Part shown: piece by piece, positions 56,858-64,000 of the stretch
Layout of the letters: each line of letters starts with the position of its first letter
Position numbering within the stretch: the first letter of the stretch is position 1
Assembly: GCF_902859825.1 (NCBI RefSeq)
Contig: NZ_CADIKB010000011.1
Span: 1-64,000, forward strand
Source: Paraburkholderia phenoliruptrix
Lineage (GTDB): Bacteria > Pseudomonadota > Gammaproteobacteria > Burkholderiales > Burkholderiaceae
DNA length: 64,000 nucleotides
Direction of reading: 5' to 3'
The notes under the pieces: model-generated
What the model was told of the DNA's origin: nothing
Databases searched by the model: none
Seen by the model: only the letters and a program-made list of their open reading frames with translations
Made by a program: the position numbers and the translations under genes

Positions 56858-56871
56858 CGGGCGGGCACGGC

Positions 56872-57420
56872 TTACAGCGTTGCGCCGCCGACTGCGCGGT
56901 TGCACGGACAGAGTTCGTCCGTTTGCAGACCGTCGAGAATCCGCAGCACTTCCTCGGGATTGCGGCCGACGTTCAGGTTGTTTACCGAAACATGCTGGAT
57001 CGTATTATCCGGGTCGACGATGAACGTGGCGCGCAGCGCAACGCCTGCTTCCTTGTCGCGCACGCCGAGCTGGTCGATCAGCTCGCCCTTCACGTCGCCG
57101 AACGAGTAGTGGTTCAGCTTGCTGAGATCCTTGTGCTCGCGGCGCCAGGCGAGTTTCACGAACTCGTTGTCGACGCTGCCGCCGAGCAGCACGGCGTCGC
57201 GCTCTTCGAAGTCTTTGGCCAGCTTGGCGAACTCGACGATTTCCGTCGGGCACACGAAGGTGAAGTCCTTCGGATAGAAATAGATGATCTTCCACTTGCC
57301 CGGGAACGACTGCTCCGTGATTTCTTCGAACGCCGAGGCGCCGTTTTCCTCATGATTGTTGAAGCCAGGCTTGGCAGCGGTGACGGTGAACGCTTCGAGT
57401 TTGTCGCCAACGGTTTTCAT
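56872..57420 (-). CDS. ahpC: Alkyl hydroperoxide reductase AhpC (peroxiredoxin)
   Basis: AhpC reduces organic peroxides and hydrogen peroxide. The 182-residue protein has peroxidatic Cys57 in FYPKDFTFVCPTEIVEFA. The C-terminus ends LQTDELCPCNRAVGG with a CxC pair (Cys171, Cys173), the arrangement of mycobacterial AhpC, which uses AhpD as reductant instead of AhpF. The adjacent ahpD fits this. A GAAGGAG ribosome site precedes the ATG. A promoter with a palindrome lies about 100 bases upstream. Confidence 0.96.
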   Translation of the reverse strand: MKTVGDKLEAFTVTAAKPGFNNHEENGASAFEEITEQSFPGKWKIIYFYPKDFTFVCPTEIVEFAKLAKDFEERDAVLLGGSVDNEFVKLAWRREHKDLSKLNHYSFGDVKGELIDQLGVRDKEAGVALRATFIVDPDNTIQHVSVNNLNVGRNPEEVLRILDGLQTDELCPCNRAVGGATL

Positions 57421-57501
57421 GCGAGTGCTCCTTCGTGTGTTGGAAAAAACAGCATGTTGAGGCTACCAGCTCGTCATCACGAGCGCGTGTCAGGGTTTTA
57501 A

Positions 57502-57533
57502 ACTATAGCTCTATTGAACTATCGGTTCAATAG
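57502..57533 (-). promoter_or_regulatory. Candidate ahpC promoter overlapped by a palindromic operator
   Basis: On the - strand TTGAAC (complement of 57525-57530) and TATAGT (complement of 57502-57507) are 17 bases apart. A perfect palindrome CTATTGAAC-N5-GTTCAATAG at 57511-57533 covers the -35 and spacer. On the + strand CTAT recurs every eight bases (57503, 57511, 57519). ATAG/CTAT elements are typical of OxyR sites, but the spacing does not match the published consensus. Confidence 0.5.
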
Positions 57534-57637
57534 TTTTTTCCTAACGAGTCGGATAGTTATTATTCAACGGAGCGGGCATCCGCGGTGCGGGCATCCGGCT
57601 GCGGATGCGATGCGGCGCACTGCGCCGCCGATGCGGC

Positions 57638-58987
57638 TCACGCGCCCTTGGCGAGCGGGAATTCGATGGTGACTTCGAGGCCCGGTCCCGGCGTTCTGTT
57701 ACGCAGGCGCAGCGCGCCGCGATAACGCCCGACGAGCCGCTGCACGATGGCCATGCCGAGACCGGTGCCGTTCGCCTGCGTGCGCGCGGAATTGACACGA
57801 TAGAACGGGCGTGTGACGAGCGCGAGTTGGTCTTCCGGAATGCCGGGGCCTTCGTCGACCACCGACAACTCGACGCGCGAGTGCGACACGCGCGTCTCCA
57901 GAATGACGTTCGGGATGCCGTCGCCGTCGCTCAGACCGTACTTGCGCGCGTTTTCCAGCAGATTGCCGACGACCCGCCGCATGTCGGTCTCGTCCGCCTC
58001 GATCACCGCCGAGGGCGCGAGGCGCGTGATGAGCCGCATGCTGTCTTCGCTTTGCATGCGCGCGGCGAGTTCGCTCGCGATCACGGACAGATCGACCGGC
58101 TCCGGCACGCGTTGCACCGGGCGCGCGTAGTCGAGGAACCGGCCGATGATCATGTCCATCTGCTCGATGTCGTCGACCATGGCGTCTTTCGTGCTCTGGT
58201 CGGACGGACTCATTTCCGTTTCGAGCCGCAGCCGCGCGAGCGGCGTGCGCAGGTCATGCGAGATACCCGCGAGCATCAGCGCGCGGTCGGCTTCCAGTTG
58301 CTCGAGGTCGCGCACCATCTGGTTGAAACTGCGATTGGTTTCGGCGGCTACGCCCATGCCGCGCTCGGGCAGCGGTTCGGGCGACTGCCCCGAGCCGACC
58401 TTGCGCGCGGCCATTGCGAGGCGGGCGAACGGCCGGTTCACGAGACTCGTGATGAAGGCCGCGCCGAAGAGCGACAGCGCGAGCGCGAACACGCCCCAGC
58501 CGGCCCACTGCAGACCTGTCGCGTTGTCGAGCTGATCGCGGTCGAGCGCAACCCAATAGTCGTCGTCGTCGATCTTGAAGCTGATCCAGACGCCGGGGAT
58601 ATCGTTCACGCTTTGCGCGATCACGGTGTCGTCGCCGAGACGGCCGCGAATGTCATGTTCGATCAGCCGGTTCAGCGACTCGTCGGGCTGCAGCTTGAAC
58701 TTGTCGGTGGTTTCGCGCGGATACACGCGCACCCCTTCATTGCTTTCCAGGTCCTGCAGCAGGGCGCGCCGCAAGTCGGGATCGGAATAGAGGAGTGCGG
58801 TGCGCGTGAGCTTGACGATGGCGACGAGTTGCAGCGCCACGCGCTGTGCGCGCGGCTCGCGTTCGATCACCCGGAAGCTCTGGAACCAGGCAGCGAGACT
58901 GACCGCGATCAACAGCGCGATCAGCAGAAAGGTCCGCCAGAAAAGGCCGCCGAACGCGAGCGTCAGGAGGCGCCGGTCGATCCGCAT
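57638..58987 (-). CDS. EnvZ/RisS-like membrane sensor histidine kinase
   Basis: This 449-residue inner-membrane kinase has a first membrane helix near residues 15-37 (FWRTFLLIALLIAVSLAAWF), a periplasmic domain to about 165, and a second helix (WGVFALALSLFGAAFITSLV). HAMP follows, then HisKA with His244 in LAGISHDLRTPLARLRLE, and an ATPase domain with NLLENARKYG, DEGPGIPEDQ and GTGLGMAIVQRL. It follows its response regulator gene by 44 bases on the same strand. The pair resembles the RisAS/OmpR-EnvZ systems of Betaproteobacteria; the stimulus is not readable from sequence. Confidence 0.9.
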   Translation of the reverse strand: MRIDRRLLTLAFGGLFWRTFLLIALLIAVSLAAWFQSFRVIEREPRAQRVALQLVAIVKLTRTALLYSDPDLRRALLQDLESNEGVRVYPRETTDKFKLQPDESLNRLIEHDIRGRLGDDTVIAQSVNDIPGVWISFKIDDDDYWVALDRDQLDNATGLQWAGWGVFALALSLFGAAFITSLVNRPFARLAMAARKVGSGQSPEPLPERGMGVAAETNRSFNQMVRDLEQLEADRALMLAGISHDLRTPLARLRLETEMSPSDQSTKDAMVDDIEQMDMIIGRFLDYARPVQRVPEPVDLSVIASELAARMQSEDSMRLITRLAPSAVIEADETDMRRVVGNLLENARKYGLSDGDGIPNVILETRVSHSRVELSVVDEGPGIPEDQLALVTRPFYRVNSARTQANGTGLGMAIVQRLVGRYRGALRLRNRTPGPGLEVTIEFPLAKGA

Positions 58988-59031
58988 GGGCCCTTCTTAT
59001 CTGAAAACAAAAGCAGGAGGTGTGAACAAAC

Positions 59032-59757
59032 TCAGGCTGCGCCGTCGGGAATGAACACGTAGCCAAGACCCCACACCGTCTGGATGAAGCGCGGGCTGCC
59101 CGGGTCCGGTTCGATGAGCTTGCGCAGACGCGAGATCTGCACGTCGAGGCTGCGGTCGAACACTTCATACTCGCGGCCGCGCGCCAGTTCCATCAACTTC
59201 TCGCGCGACAGCGGCTGGCGCGGATGACGCGCAAACACCTTGAGCACCGAGAACTCGCCCGTGGTCAGCGGAATTTCCTGGCCGGCCTTGGTGAGCGTGC
59301 GGGTCGCGAGATTGAGCGCGAACTCGCCGAACTCGAAAACTTCGGTCGTTTCGGACGGCGCGCCCGGCAACTCCGACGGCGACTGACGGCGCAGCACCGC
59401 GTGGATCCGGGCGACCAGTTCGCGCGGATTGAATGGCTTCGGCAGATAGTCGTCGGCGCCCATTTCCAGGCCGACGATACGGTCGACGTCTTCGCCCTTC
59501 GCGGTGAGCATGATGATCGGCGTGCGGTCATTGCTGCCGCGCAAACGCCGGCAGATGGACAGGCCGTCTTCGCCCGGCAGCATGAGGTCGAGCACTAGCA
59601 GATCGAAGCGCTCACGCACCCACAGCTTGTTCATGGACGGCGCGTTTTCGGCCACATACACGTTGAAGCCCTGTTCGCCGAGGTAGCGGCGCAGCAGATC
59701 GCGCAGGCGCGGATCGTCGTCGACGACGAGAATTTTCGAAGGGTTTTTGGTTTCCAT
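59032..59757 (-). CDS. ompR: OmpR-family response regulator
   Basis: The 241-residue regulator has an N-terminal receiver (KILVVDDDPRLRDLLRRYLG, phosphoacceptor Asp in DLLVLDLMLPGEDG, Thr/Lys in PIIMLTAKGED and DDYLPKPFNPREL). Its C-terminal winged helix (TTGEFSVLKVFARHPRQPLS, DVQISRLRKLIEPDPGSP, VWGLGYVFIPDG) is of the OmpR/PhoB type. An alternative ATG lies three codons upstream; neither has a clear ribosome site. It is transcribed with the EnvZ-like kinase gene. Confidence 0.93.
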   Translation of the reverse strand: METKNPSKILVVDDDPRLRDLLRRYLGEQGFNVYVAENAPSMNKLWVRERFDLLVLDLMLPGEDGLSICRRLRGSNDRTPIIMLTAKGEDVDRIVGLEMGADDYLPKPFNPRELVARIHAVLRRQSPSELPGAPSETTEVFEFGEFALNLATRTLTKAGQEIPLTTGEFSVLKVFARHPRQPLSREKLMELARGREYEVFDRSLDVQISRLRKLIEPDPGSPRFIQTVWGLGYVFIPDGAA

Positions 59758-59995
59758 GGTCGGCATCTTAGCGCGATTAGAAAGTAGTGCGCGGTTGCAT
59801 CATTTATCGAGTTACAGTCAGTTACAAAATTTACCCGGCCTGTGGCACGGCGTAAAGCGGCGACAGTTAGACTCCTTTACTGAATGCGGCTGTTCGGTGG
59901 ATACTTCACTCGACTAAAACCCACGCGCCCGGCTCGTTACCGGGTTTGTCACACGCATTTGAGGTAGCCGGTTGCCGCGCCACGAAGGGAACAAC

Positions 59996-60322
59996 ATGAA
60001 GGGAGGGGTTTGGCCGAATGTGCGCCTGAGCGTGATTGCACTGGCGGTTGCCGGTACGCTCGCAGGCACGTTGGGACCAACGCTCGCCCACGCCCAGCCT
60101 TCTGCCGACAGAGCTGCGAGCGAGCGCGCGCCCAGGCCCGGCACTTCAAAGGCAAACCGTCACAACTCCAGCACCGAGCGGCCGGCATCAGACGTGATGT
60201 TGCGCACCGCGGTTCCCCCCGATCTCGATCAGCGCCGTCGCGACGGACATATGACGCCGGACGAGCGTCGTTTGCTGAGGCAGCATATCGAAGACGCCGT
60301 GCGCGAGCTGTATAAGCGGTAA
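59996..60322 (+). CDS. Small secreted protein of unknown function
   Basis: The 108-residue protein has a signal peptide (residues 1-32, with LSVIALAVAGTLAGTLGPTLAHAQ). A polar Ala/Ser/Arg linker follows, then a conserved-looking C-terminal helix, MTPDERRLLRQHIEDAVREL. I recall similar proteins in Burkholderia without function. The ATG at 59996 is fixed by the signal and by GAAGGGA at 59984-59990. It is divergent from ompR with a 238-base spacer and converges on the next gene. Confidence 0.75.
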   Translation: MKGGVWPNVRLSVIALAVAGTLAGTLGPTLAHAQPSADRAASERAPRPGTSKANRHNSSTERPASDVMLRTAVPPDLDQRRRDGHMTPDERRLLRQHIEDAVRELYKR

Positions 60323-60367
60323 GCGCAGCACGGCGGCGCCCGCTGTCGTCTGCTGTCGTCCGCTATG

Positions 60368-61204
60368 TTATCTGGCGCGCCAGGCAATCCAGAGCTTGCG
60401 GATCGGCGTCAATGCAATGCGTTGATGCAGCACGTGATAACCGTCGCGCTCTATTTCCTCGAGCAACGCTAACGCGAGCGCGCCCTGCGCAAGCAGCGTA
60501 CGCTGCGAGCGGCGCTCGCGTCCCGGCACCGCAGCGAGCGCGGCATGCAAGGCATCGCGCGCGCGCTTCGTCTGAAAGCGCATGAGCTCCGTGAACGCAT
60601 CGGTATATTTTCGATTGATCAGGTCCGCGGCTGTCACATTGAAGCGCTGCATTTCGTCAATAGGGATGTAGATGCGGCCGTGGCGCGCATCGTTGCCCGT
60701 TTCCACCACGAGCTGCGCGAGCAGCAACGCGTCACCCAAGGGCGCAGACCAGGCCGGCGCCTGCGTGCCGTCTGTCGGCACGGCCTTGCTCGCCGCGCGC
60801 GCCACCAGCCCCGCGAACGTGCCGCCCACCGTCTGCACATAGCGTCGCAGGTTCGGGTAATCGAGGTAGCGCGCCTGGTCGAGATCCATCTCGAAACCGC
60901 TCAGCAGTGCCTGCAATGCCGGGTATTCGGCTTTCACGTCGGGCAGCGTGGCGGTGAGCGCTTTCGAAACCGGGTGCGTGGGCGCGCCCGAAGCGAGCGC
61001 GCCCAGTTCGTTTTGCCACCAGGCGAGCTTCGTGCGGCCAATGGCGGGGTCGCTGACTTCCTTAACCGTTTCCTCGAACTCGCGGCGCAGTGCGTACAGT
61101 GCGGTCAGGCGCGGTTGACTGGCTGCGGGCGCCTGGCGGAGCGCATAGTAAATGCTCGATCCTGGCGGCGCCGCTTTTTGCTGGCAATATTCGTCGAAAT
61201 TCAC
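60368..61204 (-). CDS. Squalene/phytoene synthase family protein with altered aspartate-rich motif
   Basis: This 278-residue protein starts at GTG 61204 (MNFDEYCQQKAAPPGSSIYY), the N-terminus of HpnD-type presqualene synthases. At residues 35-50 the usual first metal motif, typically REVDDVVDE, reads REFEETVKE, so three aspartates are replaced by Glu, Glu and Lys. The second motif region reads VETGNDARHGRIYIP, where the first Asp is Glu but the second is kept. TKLAWWQNEL is preserved. It may bind isoprenoid-like ligands without full catalysis, or serve as an assembly factor as in the NDUFAF6 branch. No other hopanoid genes are near. Confidence 0.82.
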   Translation of the reverse strand: MNFDEYCQQKAAPPGSSIYYALRQAPAASQPRLTALYALRREFEETVKEVSDPAIGRTKLAWWQNELGALASGAPTHPVSKALTATLPDVKAEYPALQALLSGFEMDLDQARYLDYPNLRRYVQTVGGTFAGLVARAASKAVPTDGTQAPAWSAPLGDALLLAQLVVETGNDARHGRIYIPIDEMQRFNVTAADLINRKYTDAFTELMRFQTKRARDALHAALAAVPGRERRSQRTLLAQGALALALLEEIERDGYHVLHQRIALTPIRKLWIAWRAR

Positions 61205-61433
61205 GGCTTGGAATGTGGGGAAGGGCGGGCGATGAGCGCACGGCGTGCATGCGCGAAGCCGAAAATTGTAGCATCGGCGCAGGCGCCGCAGACGTGCGGC
61301 CGCATGCGTGGCAGTTGCAGACAAGCGCGAATCAATGCGTTAGAATCTCGCGCTTACGCTTTTGGGCGCGTACCTTCGGACGCCGCGCAGAGCATGCAGG
61401 ACATCGGGCGAGATGCACAACGCTTGCCCGGCT

Positions 61434-61520
61434 GCGAGGGTGGCGAAATTGGTAGACGCACCAGGTTTAGGTCCTGACGCCCGCAAGGGTGTAGGGGTTC
61501 GAGTCCCCTCCCTCGCACCA
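61434..61520 (+). tRNA. tRNA-Leu, anticodon UAG, with encoded CCA
   Basis: The 87-nt gene folds with acceptor GCGAGGG/CCCTCGC, discriminator A and 3' CCA at 61518-61520. The D-arm has GGCGAAATTGGTAGACGC, the long variable arm GCCCGCAAGGGT is that of type II tRNA, and the T-arm loop has GGTTCGAGTCC. The anticodon TAG is at 61468-61470 in the loop TTTAGGT. The outermost anticodon-stem pair would be C61461 with A61477, a mismatch. Confidence 0.95.
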
Positions 61521-61533
61521 TTCATCTGTAGCG

Positions 61534-61572
61534 AAAAACCCCGTAAAGTCATTGGACTCGCGGGGTTTTTTG
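61534..61572 (+). terminator. Rho-independent terminator of tRNA-Leu
   Basis: AAAAACCCCG (61534-61543) pairs with CGGGGTTTTT (61561-61570); a small AGTC/GACT stem lies inside. A T-run follows, starting 14 bases after the CCA end. The A-rich left arm also lets it act for the - strand gene downstream. Confidence 0.85.
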
Positions 61573-61611
61573 TTTGGCGGGCCCTCATCGCGCCCGTATC
61601 GCGAAGCTTGC

Positions 61612-61899
61612 TCAGGGTTGCGGCGCGGGCGGCGTGTCGGCGCCGCCGGGCAGGTCGGCCTGCGCGGCGCCTTCGAGAAAGCGCCGGGTCGATTCGAACG
61701 CCTGCAACATCTGATCGGGCCACGGCGTTTGAAGCATGACCGCCTGATGGTTTTCGAATGCCGACGACAACAGCTTCGCCAGTTCCGGCGAGCGCAGATG
61801 GCGCAGCAGCACGCTGACCGCAATCGCCGTCGCCTGGCTCGCGCCGGCCGTCTGGAGTTCCGAGGCGGTCAGCGCCGCGACCTGTTTGTTGATGTCCAC
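61612..61899 (-). CDS. Small hypothetical protein
   Basis: I do not recognise this 95-residue protein (VDINKQVAALTASELQTAGA at the start, then VLLRHLRSPELAKLLSSAFE, FESTRRFLEG, Pro-rich end). It is predicted to be mostly helical, a little phasin-like in size and Ala content. The GTG at 61899 is chosen because AGGGA lies eight bases upstream; longer forms include a low-quality extension. It ends in front of the tRNA terminator. Confidence 0.5.
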   Translation of the reverse strand: MDINKQVAALTASELQTAGASQATAIAVSVLLRHLRSPELAKLLSSAFENHQAVMLQTPWPDQMLQAFESTRRFLEGAAQADLPGGADTPPAPQP

Positions 61900-62413
61900 T
61901 GAAACTTCCCTGAATAGATTGGATGACTGGAGTGGTGCGCCGCGCGGGTCGACGACCGCCCATAAAGCCGGGCCCGGGCCTGCTGCGGCGGGTCTCGAAT
62001 TTTGACACGGTTGGCATGTCGGTGCGAAGGCAGTGGCGCGATCAAAGAAACGTAACGCCCGCATAATCGCGTGCCGTTCGCTCAAGTCATTGTTCCGGTA
62101 ATAGCCGTTTGTGCCCACTTTGATTCGGCAGGCGATCCGGCGGATCCGCTCGATTAATCGGCGCGCATTAGTCGCATAATGGCCGATGACACGCCAGCAG
62201 TTGTCGACGGACGCGCGGCAAGACCGTATTTCAATTGGCGTCATTGCCGCCCGTTATGAGCTTCGAGCGGAGTGTCGCTCGAAAAGCCCGCGGCGCATGC
62301 TATTGTGCGCGCCGATTTGCGCTGCTTGCGACTGCGGTATTCGCGAATAGTCCGTGCGGGAGCGCCTTGCGATCAAACGATATCGCCGCACAAGACAATA
62401 AAAGAGGGTTGCG
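61900..62413. other. Intergenic region upstream of the DUF2339 gene
   Basis: No convincing coding sequence is seen in these 514 bases; open frames here look like random high-GC translation. A 12-bp perfect palindrome TATTCGCGAATA lies at 62338-62349, about 65 bases before the DUF2339 start. AT content rises in the last 40 bases, and AGAGGG precedes the ATG. Confidence 0.45.
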
Positions 62414-64000
62414 ATGAGCGTGATATTTACCGTGCTGGGCGCTGTGGTCGGGCTGCTGGTTTCCTTGTCGAACGATATTCCGCTGGGGTATGGCGCATTC
62501 TTCGGCGCGGTGGCGGGGTTCGCGCTCGCACGCCTGCGCAGCAGAAAGTCGGCGAATGCCGCGCATCGGTCAGTGTCGACGCGTGGCGAATCGGATGCGC
62601 GTCGCGATCTCGCGAGCCGCGTCGAGTGGCTGGAGCGGGAGGTCGTTGCACTGCGCGGCGAGATTCGACAGTTGCGCGAAGCCGCGGGTATCGCTTCGGC
62701 AGACGGCGACGCGCCCGCGGCAGCGGCAGCAGCGCCGCCCGATCACGCTGCTGGCTTCGCGACGGTTCCCGACGCGGCTTTCGCGGCCGCCAGCAGCCAT
62801 CCCTATGCCATCCCGCCGCAGGCGCCCGTCGAACTGCAGGCGCCAGTCGAACTGCAGGCGAGCGCGTCGGCAGCGCATGCATCCGCAAGCGTGGAGGCCG
62901 ACGCATCGACTGACACTGATCGGCGAATTGAAGCCGGAACGTCGGCCGTGACGCCCGTCGCCACGCCGGCCCGCGCCGGGACCGCCGAGACTGTCGAAGC
63001 GCCCCAAGTCGCGCCTGCGCCCGCACCGCCGCGCGGCCCGGGCGTCGTCGAGCGCCTTGTCAAAGCAGGCCGCGACTGGCTCTTCGGCGGCAATACGGTG
63101 GTGCGCGTCGGCATGGTCGTGCTGTTCTTCGGCATCGCCTTCCTGCTCAAATATGCGGCCGACAACAGCCTCCTGCCGATCGAATTCCGGCTCGCCGGTG
63201 CCGCTCTGGCAGCGACGGCCTTGCTCGTGCTCGGCTGGCGTATCGGCGAGCGCCGCGGCGCGTACGGACTCGTGCTGCAGGGCGGCGGCGTCGGCGCGCT
63301 GTACCTGACCGTCTTCGCGGCAACCCGGCTGTACCCTCTGCTGCCCGCCGCCGCAGCCTTGCCGCTGATGATCGCGACCTGCGCCCTGAGCGCCTTTCTC
63401 GCCGTGCGTCAGAACGCGCCTTCGCTCGCGTTCATGGGCAGCGCCGGGGGCTTTCTCGCGCCGCTCCTGCTGTCTACAGGCGGCGGGAGTCATGTGATGC
63501 TGTTCAGCTATTACGCGCTGCTGAACGCGGGCATCTTCGCGATCGCGTGGTTCAAGGCGTGGCGCCCGCTGAATCTGCTCGGCTTCGTCTTCACGTTTTC
63601 GATCGGCGCGGCGTGGGGCGCGACGGCCTACCGCCCCGAACTGCTCCGCAGCACTGAGCCGTTTCTGATTCTCTTCTTCGTCATGTACGTGGGCATCGCG
63701 CTGCTTTACGCGGTGCGCCGTGAACTGACGCTTAAGCATTACGTCGACGGCACGCTCGTGTTCGGCACGCCGCTCGTCGCAATCGGCCTGCAGGCCGCGC
63801 TGATGAGAAACATCGAGTTCGGGCTCGCGTGGAGCGCCGTCGCGCTTGCGCTCTTCTATCTGGCGATAGCGGGTTGGCTTGCCCCGCGCCGCGCACGCCT
63901 TGGCATGCTGTTCGACTCGATGTTCGCGCTCGCCGTGATCTTCGCCACGCTCGCCGTGCCGCTCGCGTTCGCCGGGCCGACGACGAGCGCAACGTGGGCC
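62414..64000 (+). CDS. DUF2339 family multi-pass membrane protein (3' end outside window)
   Basis: The frame is open from ATG 62414 to the window end (529 codons). A first hydrophobic helix (VLGAVVGLLVSLSNDI) is followed by a coiled-coil-like stretch (RVEWLEREVVALRGEIRQLRE) and a long Ala/Pro-rich linker with a duplicated PVELQA unit near residue 138. From about residue 215 a hydrophobic array begins (WLFGGNTVVRVGMVVLFFGI, LAGAALAATALLVLGWRIGE, VGALYLTVFAATRLYPLLPA and more). The motif FGGNTVVRVGMVVLFFGIAFLL is a hallmark of DUF2339, whose function is unknown. The remainder is not seen. Confidence 0.85.
   Translation, partial: MSVIFTVLGAVVGLLVSLSNDIPLGYGAFFGAVAGFALARLRSRKSANAAHRSVSTRGESDARRDLASRVEWLEREVVALRGEIRQLREAAGIASADGDAPAAAAAAPPDHAAGFATVPDAAFAAASSHPYAIPPQAPVELQAPVELQASASAAHASASVEADASTDTDRRIEAGTSAVTPVATPARAGTAETVEAPQVAPAPAPPRGPGVVERLVKAGRDWLFGGNTVVRVGMVVLFFGIAFLLKYAADNSLLPIEFRLAGAALAATALLVLGWRIGERRGAYGLVLQGGGVGALYLTVFAATRLYPLLPAAAALPLMIATCALSAFLAVRQNAPSLAFMGSAGGFLAPLLLSTGGGSHVMLFSYYALLNAGIFAIAWFKAWRPLNLLGFVFTFSIGAAWGATAYRPELLRSTEPFLILFFVMYVGIALLYAVRRELTLKHYVDGTLVFGTPLVAIGLQAALMRNIEFGLAWSAVALALFYLAIAGWLAPRRARLGMLFDSMFALAVIFATLAVPLAFAGPTTSATWA

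Noticed and set aside
57505..57556. A full OxyR consensus (ATAG-N7-CTAT-N7-ATAG-N7-CTAT) upstream of ahpC
   Set aside because: ATAG and CTAT elements occur but the spacings do not fit; only the palindrome is claimed.
1..64000. CRISPR arrays, prophage, insertion sequences
   Set aside because: No regular spaced repeats, integrase, transposase or phage structural genes were seen.

Overview
The window is high-GC chromosomal DNA from a betaproteobacterium of the Burkholderia group, most likely Paraburkholderia or a close relative (inferred from gene order and protein sequence, no search run). The blocks dnaX-ybaB-recR, surE-pcm-nlpD-rpoS, rlmD/bamD/rluD/pgeF, phaC-phaA-phaB-phaR, and mfd/ispD-ispF are the housekeeping layout of chromosome 1 in that group. 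I see no prophage, insertion sequence, CRISPR array or integration site. Coding density is high and about 55 protein genes plus one tRNA gene are supported.

Layout. 1-2.2 kb: replication and recombination (DnaX C-terminus, YbaB, RecR). 2.3-6.5 kb: a formyl-CoA-transferase-like enzyme followed by a complete sulfonate/nitrate/taurine-type ABC importer of unknown substrate. 6.6-12.5 kb: a quinone oxidoreductase facing the stationary-phase block surE-pcm-nlpD-rpoS and a PolB-like exonuclease. 12.6-17.2 kb: RNA modification (RlmD, RluD), outer-membrane assembly (BamD) and PgeF. 17.2-26.5 kb: storage-polymer region phaC-phaA-phaB-phaR, then rimO, a PfkB sugar kinase and a second thiolase (BktB type), which could feed polyhydroxyalkanoate synthesis with longer beta-ketoacyl-CoA. 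26.5-31 kb: a secreted unknown, a cystathionine beta-lyase-like enzyme, SerB and a cytochrome P450. 31-35.6 kb: a two-gene bacterial end-joining system (Ku and a three-domain LigD) followed by a tiny very hydrophilic protein. 35.6-43.5 kb: LysR regulator divergent from an alcohol dehydrogenase/quinone reductase, a secreted unknown, a FetAB-type ABC exporter, an AsmA-family protein and an unknown. 43.9-48.1 kb: three adjacent phosphorelay genes (CHASE3-type kinase, stand-alone receiver, receiver-PAS-kinase-receiver hybrid). 48.2-55 kb: MscL, a PLP dehydratase, ArgE, Mfd. 55-56.3 kb: ispD-ispF. 56.3-59.8 kb: AhpC/AhpD peroxide defence and an EnvZ/OmpR-type system. 60-64 kb: a small secreted protein, a squalene/phytoene-synthase-like protein with a lost aspartate-rich motif, tRNA-Leu(UAG), a small unknown and the start of a DUF2339 membrane protein.

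No clearly new system stands out. The best leads are the prenyl-synthase homologue with the substituted first metal motif (60.4-61.2 kb), the self-contained phosphorelay without an obvious output (43.9-48.1 kb), the orphan CoA-transferase/ABC importer cluster, and several unexplained intergenic repeats and palindromes (1.2 kb, 2.3 kb, 17.2 kb, 36.6 kb, 37.8 kb, 51.3 kb, 57.5 kb).
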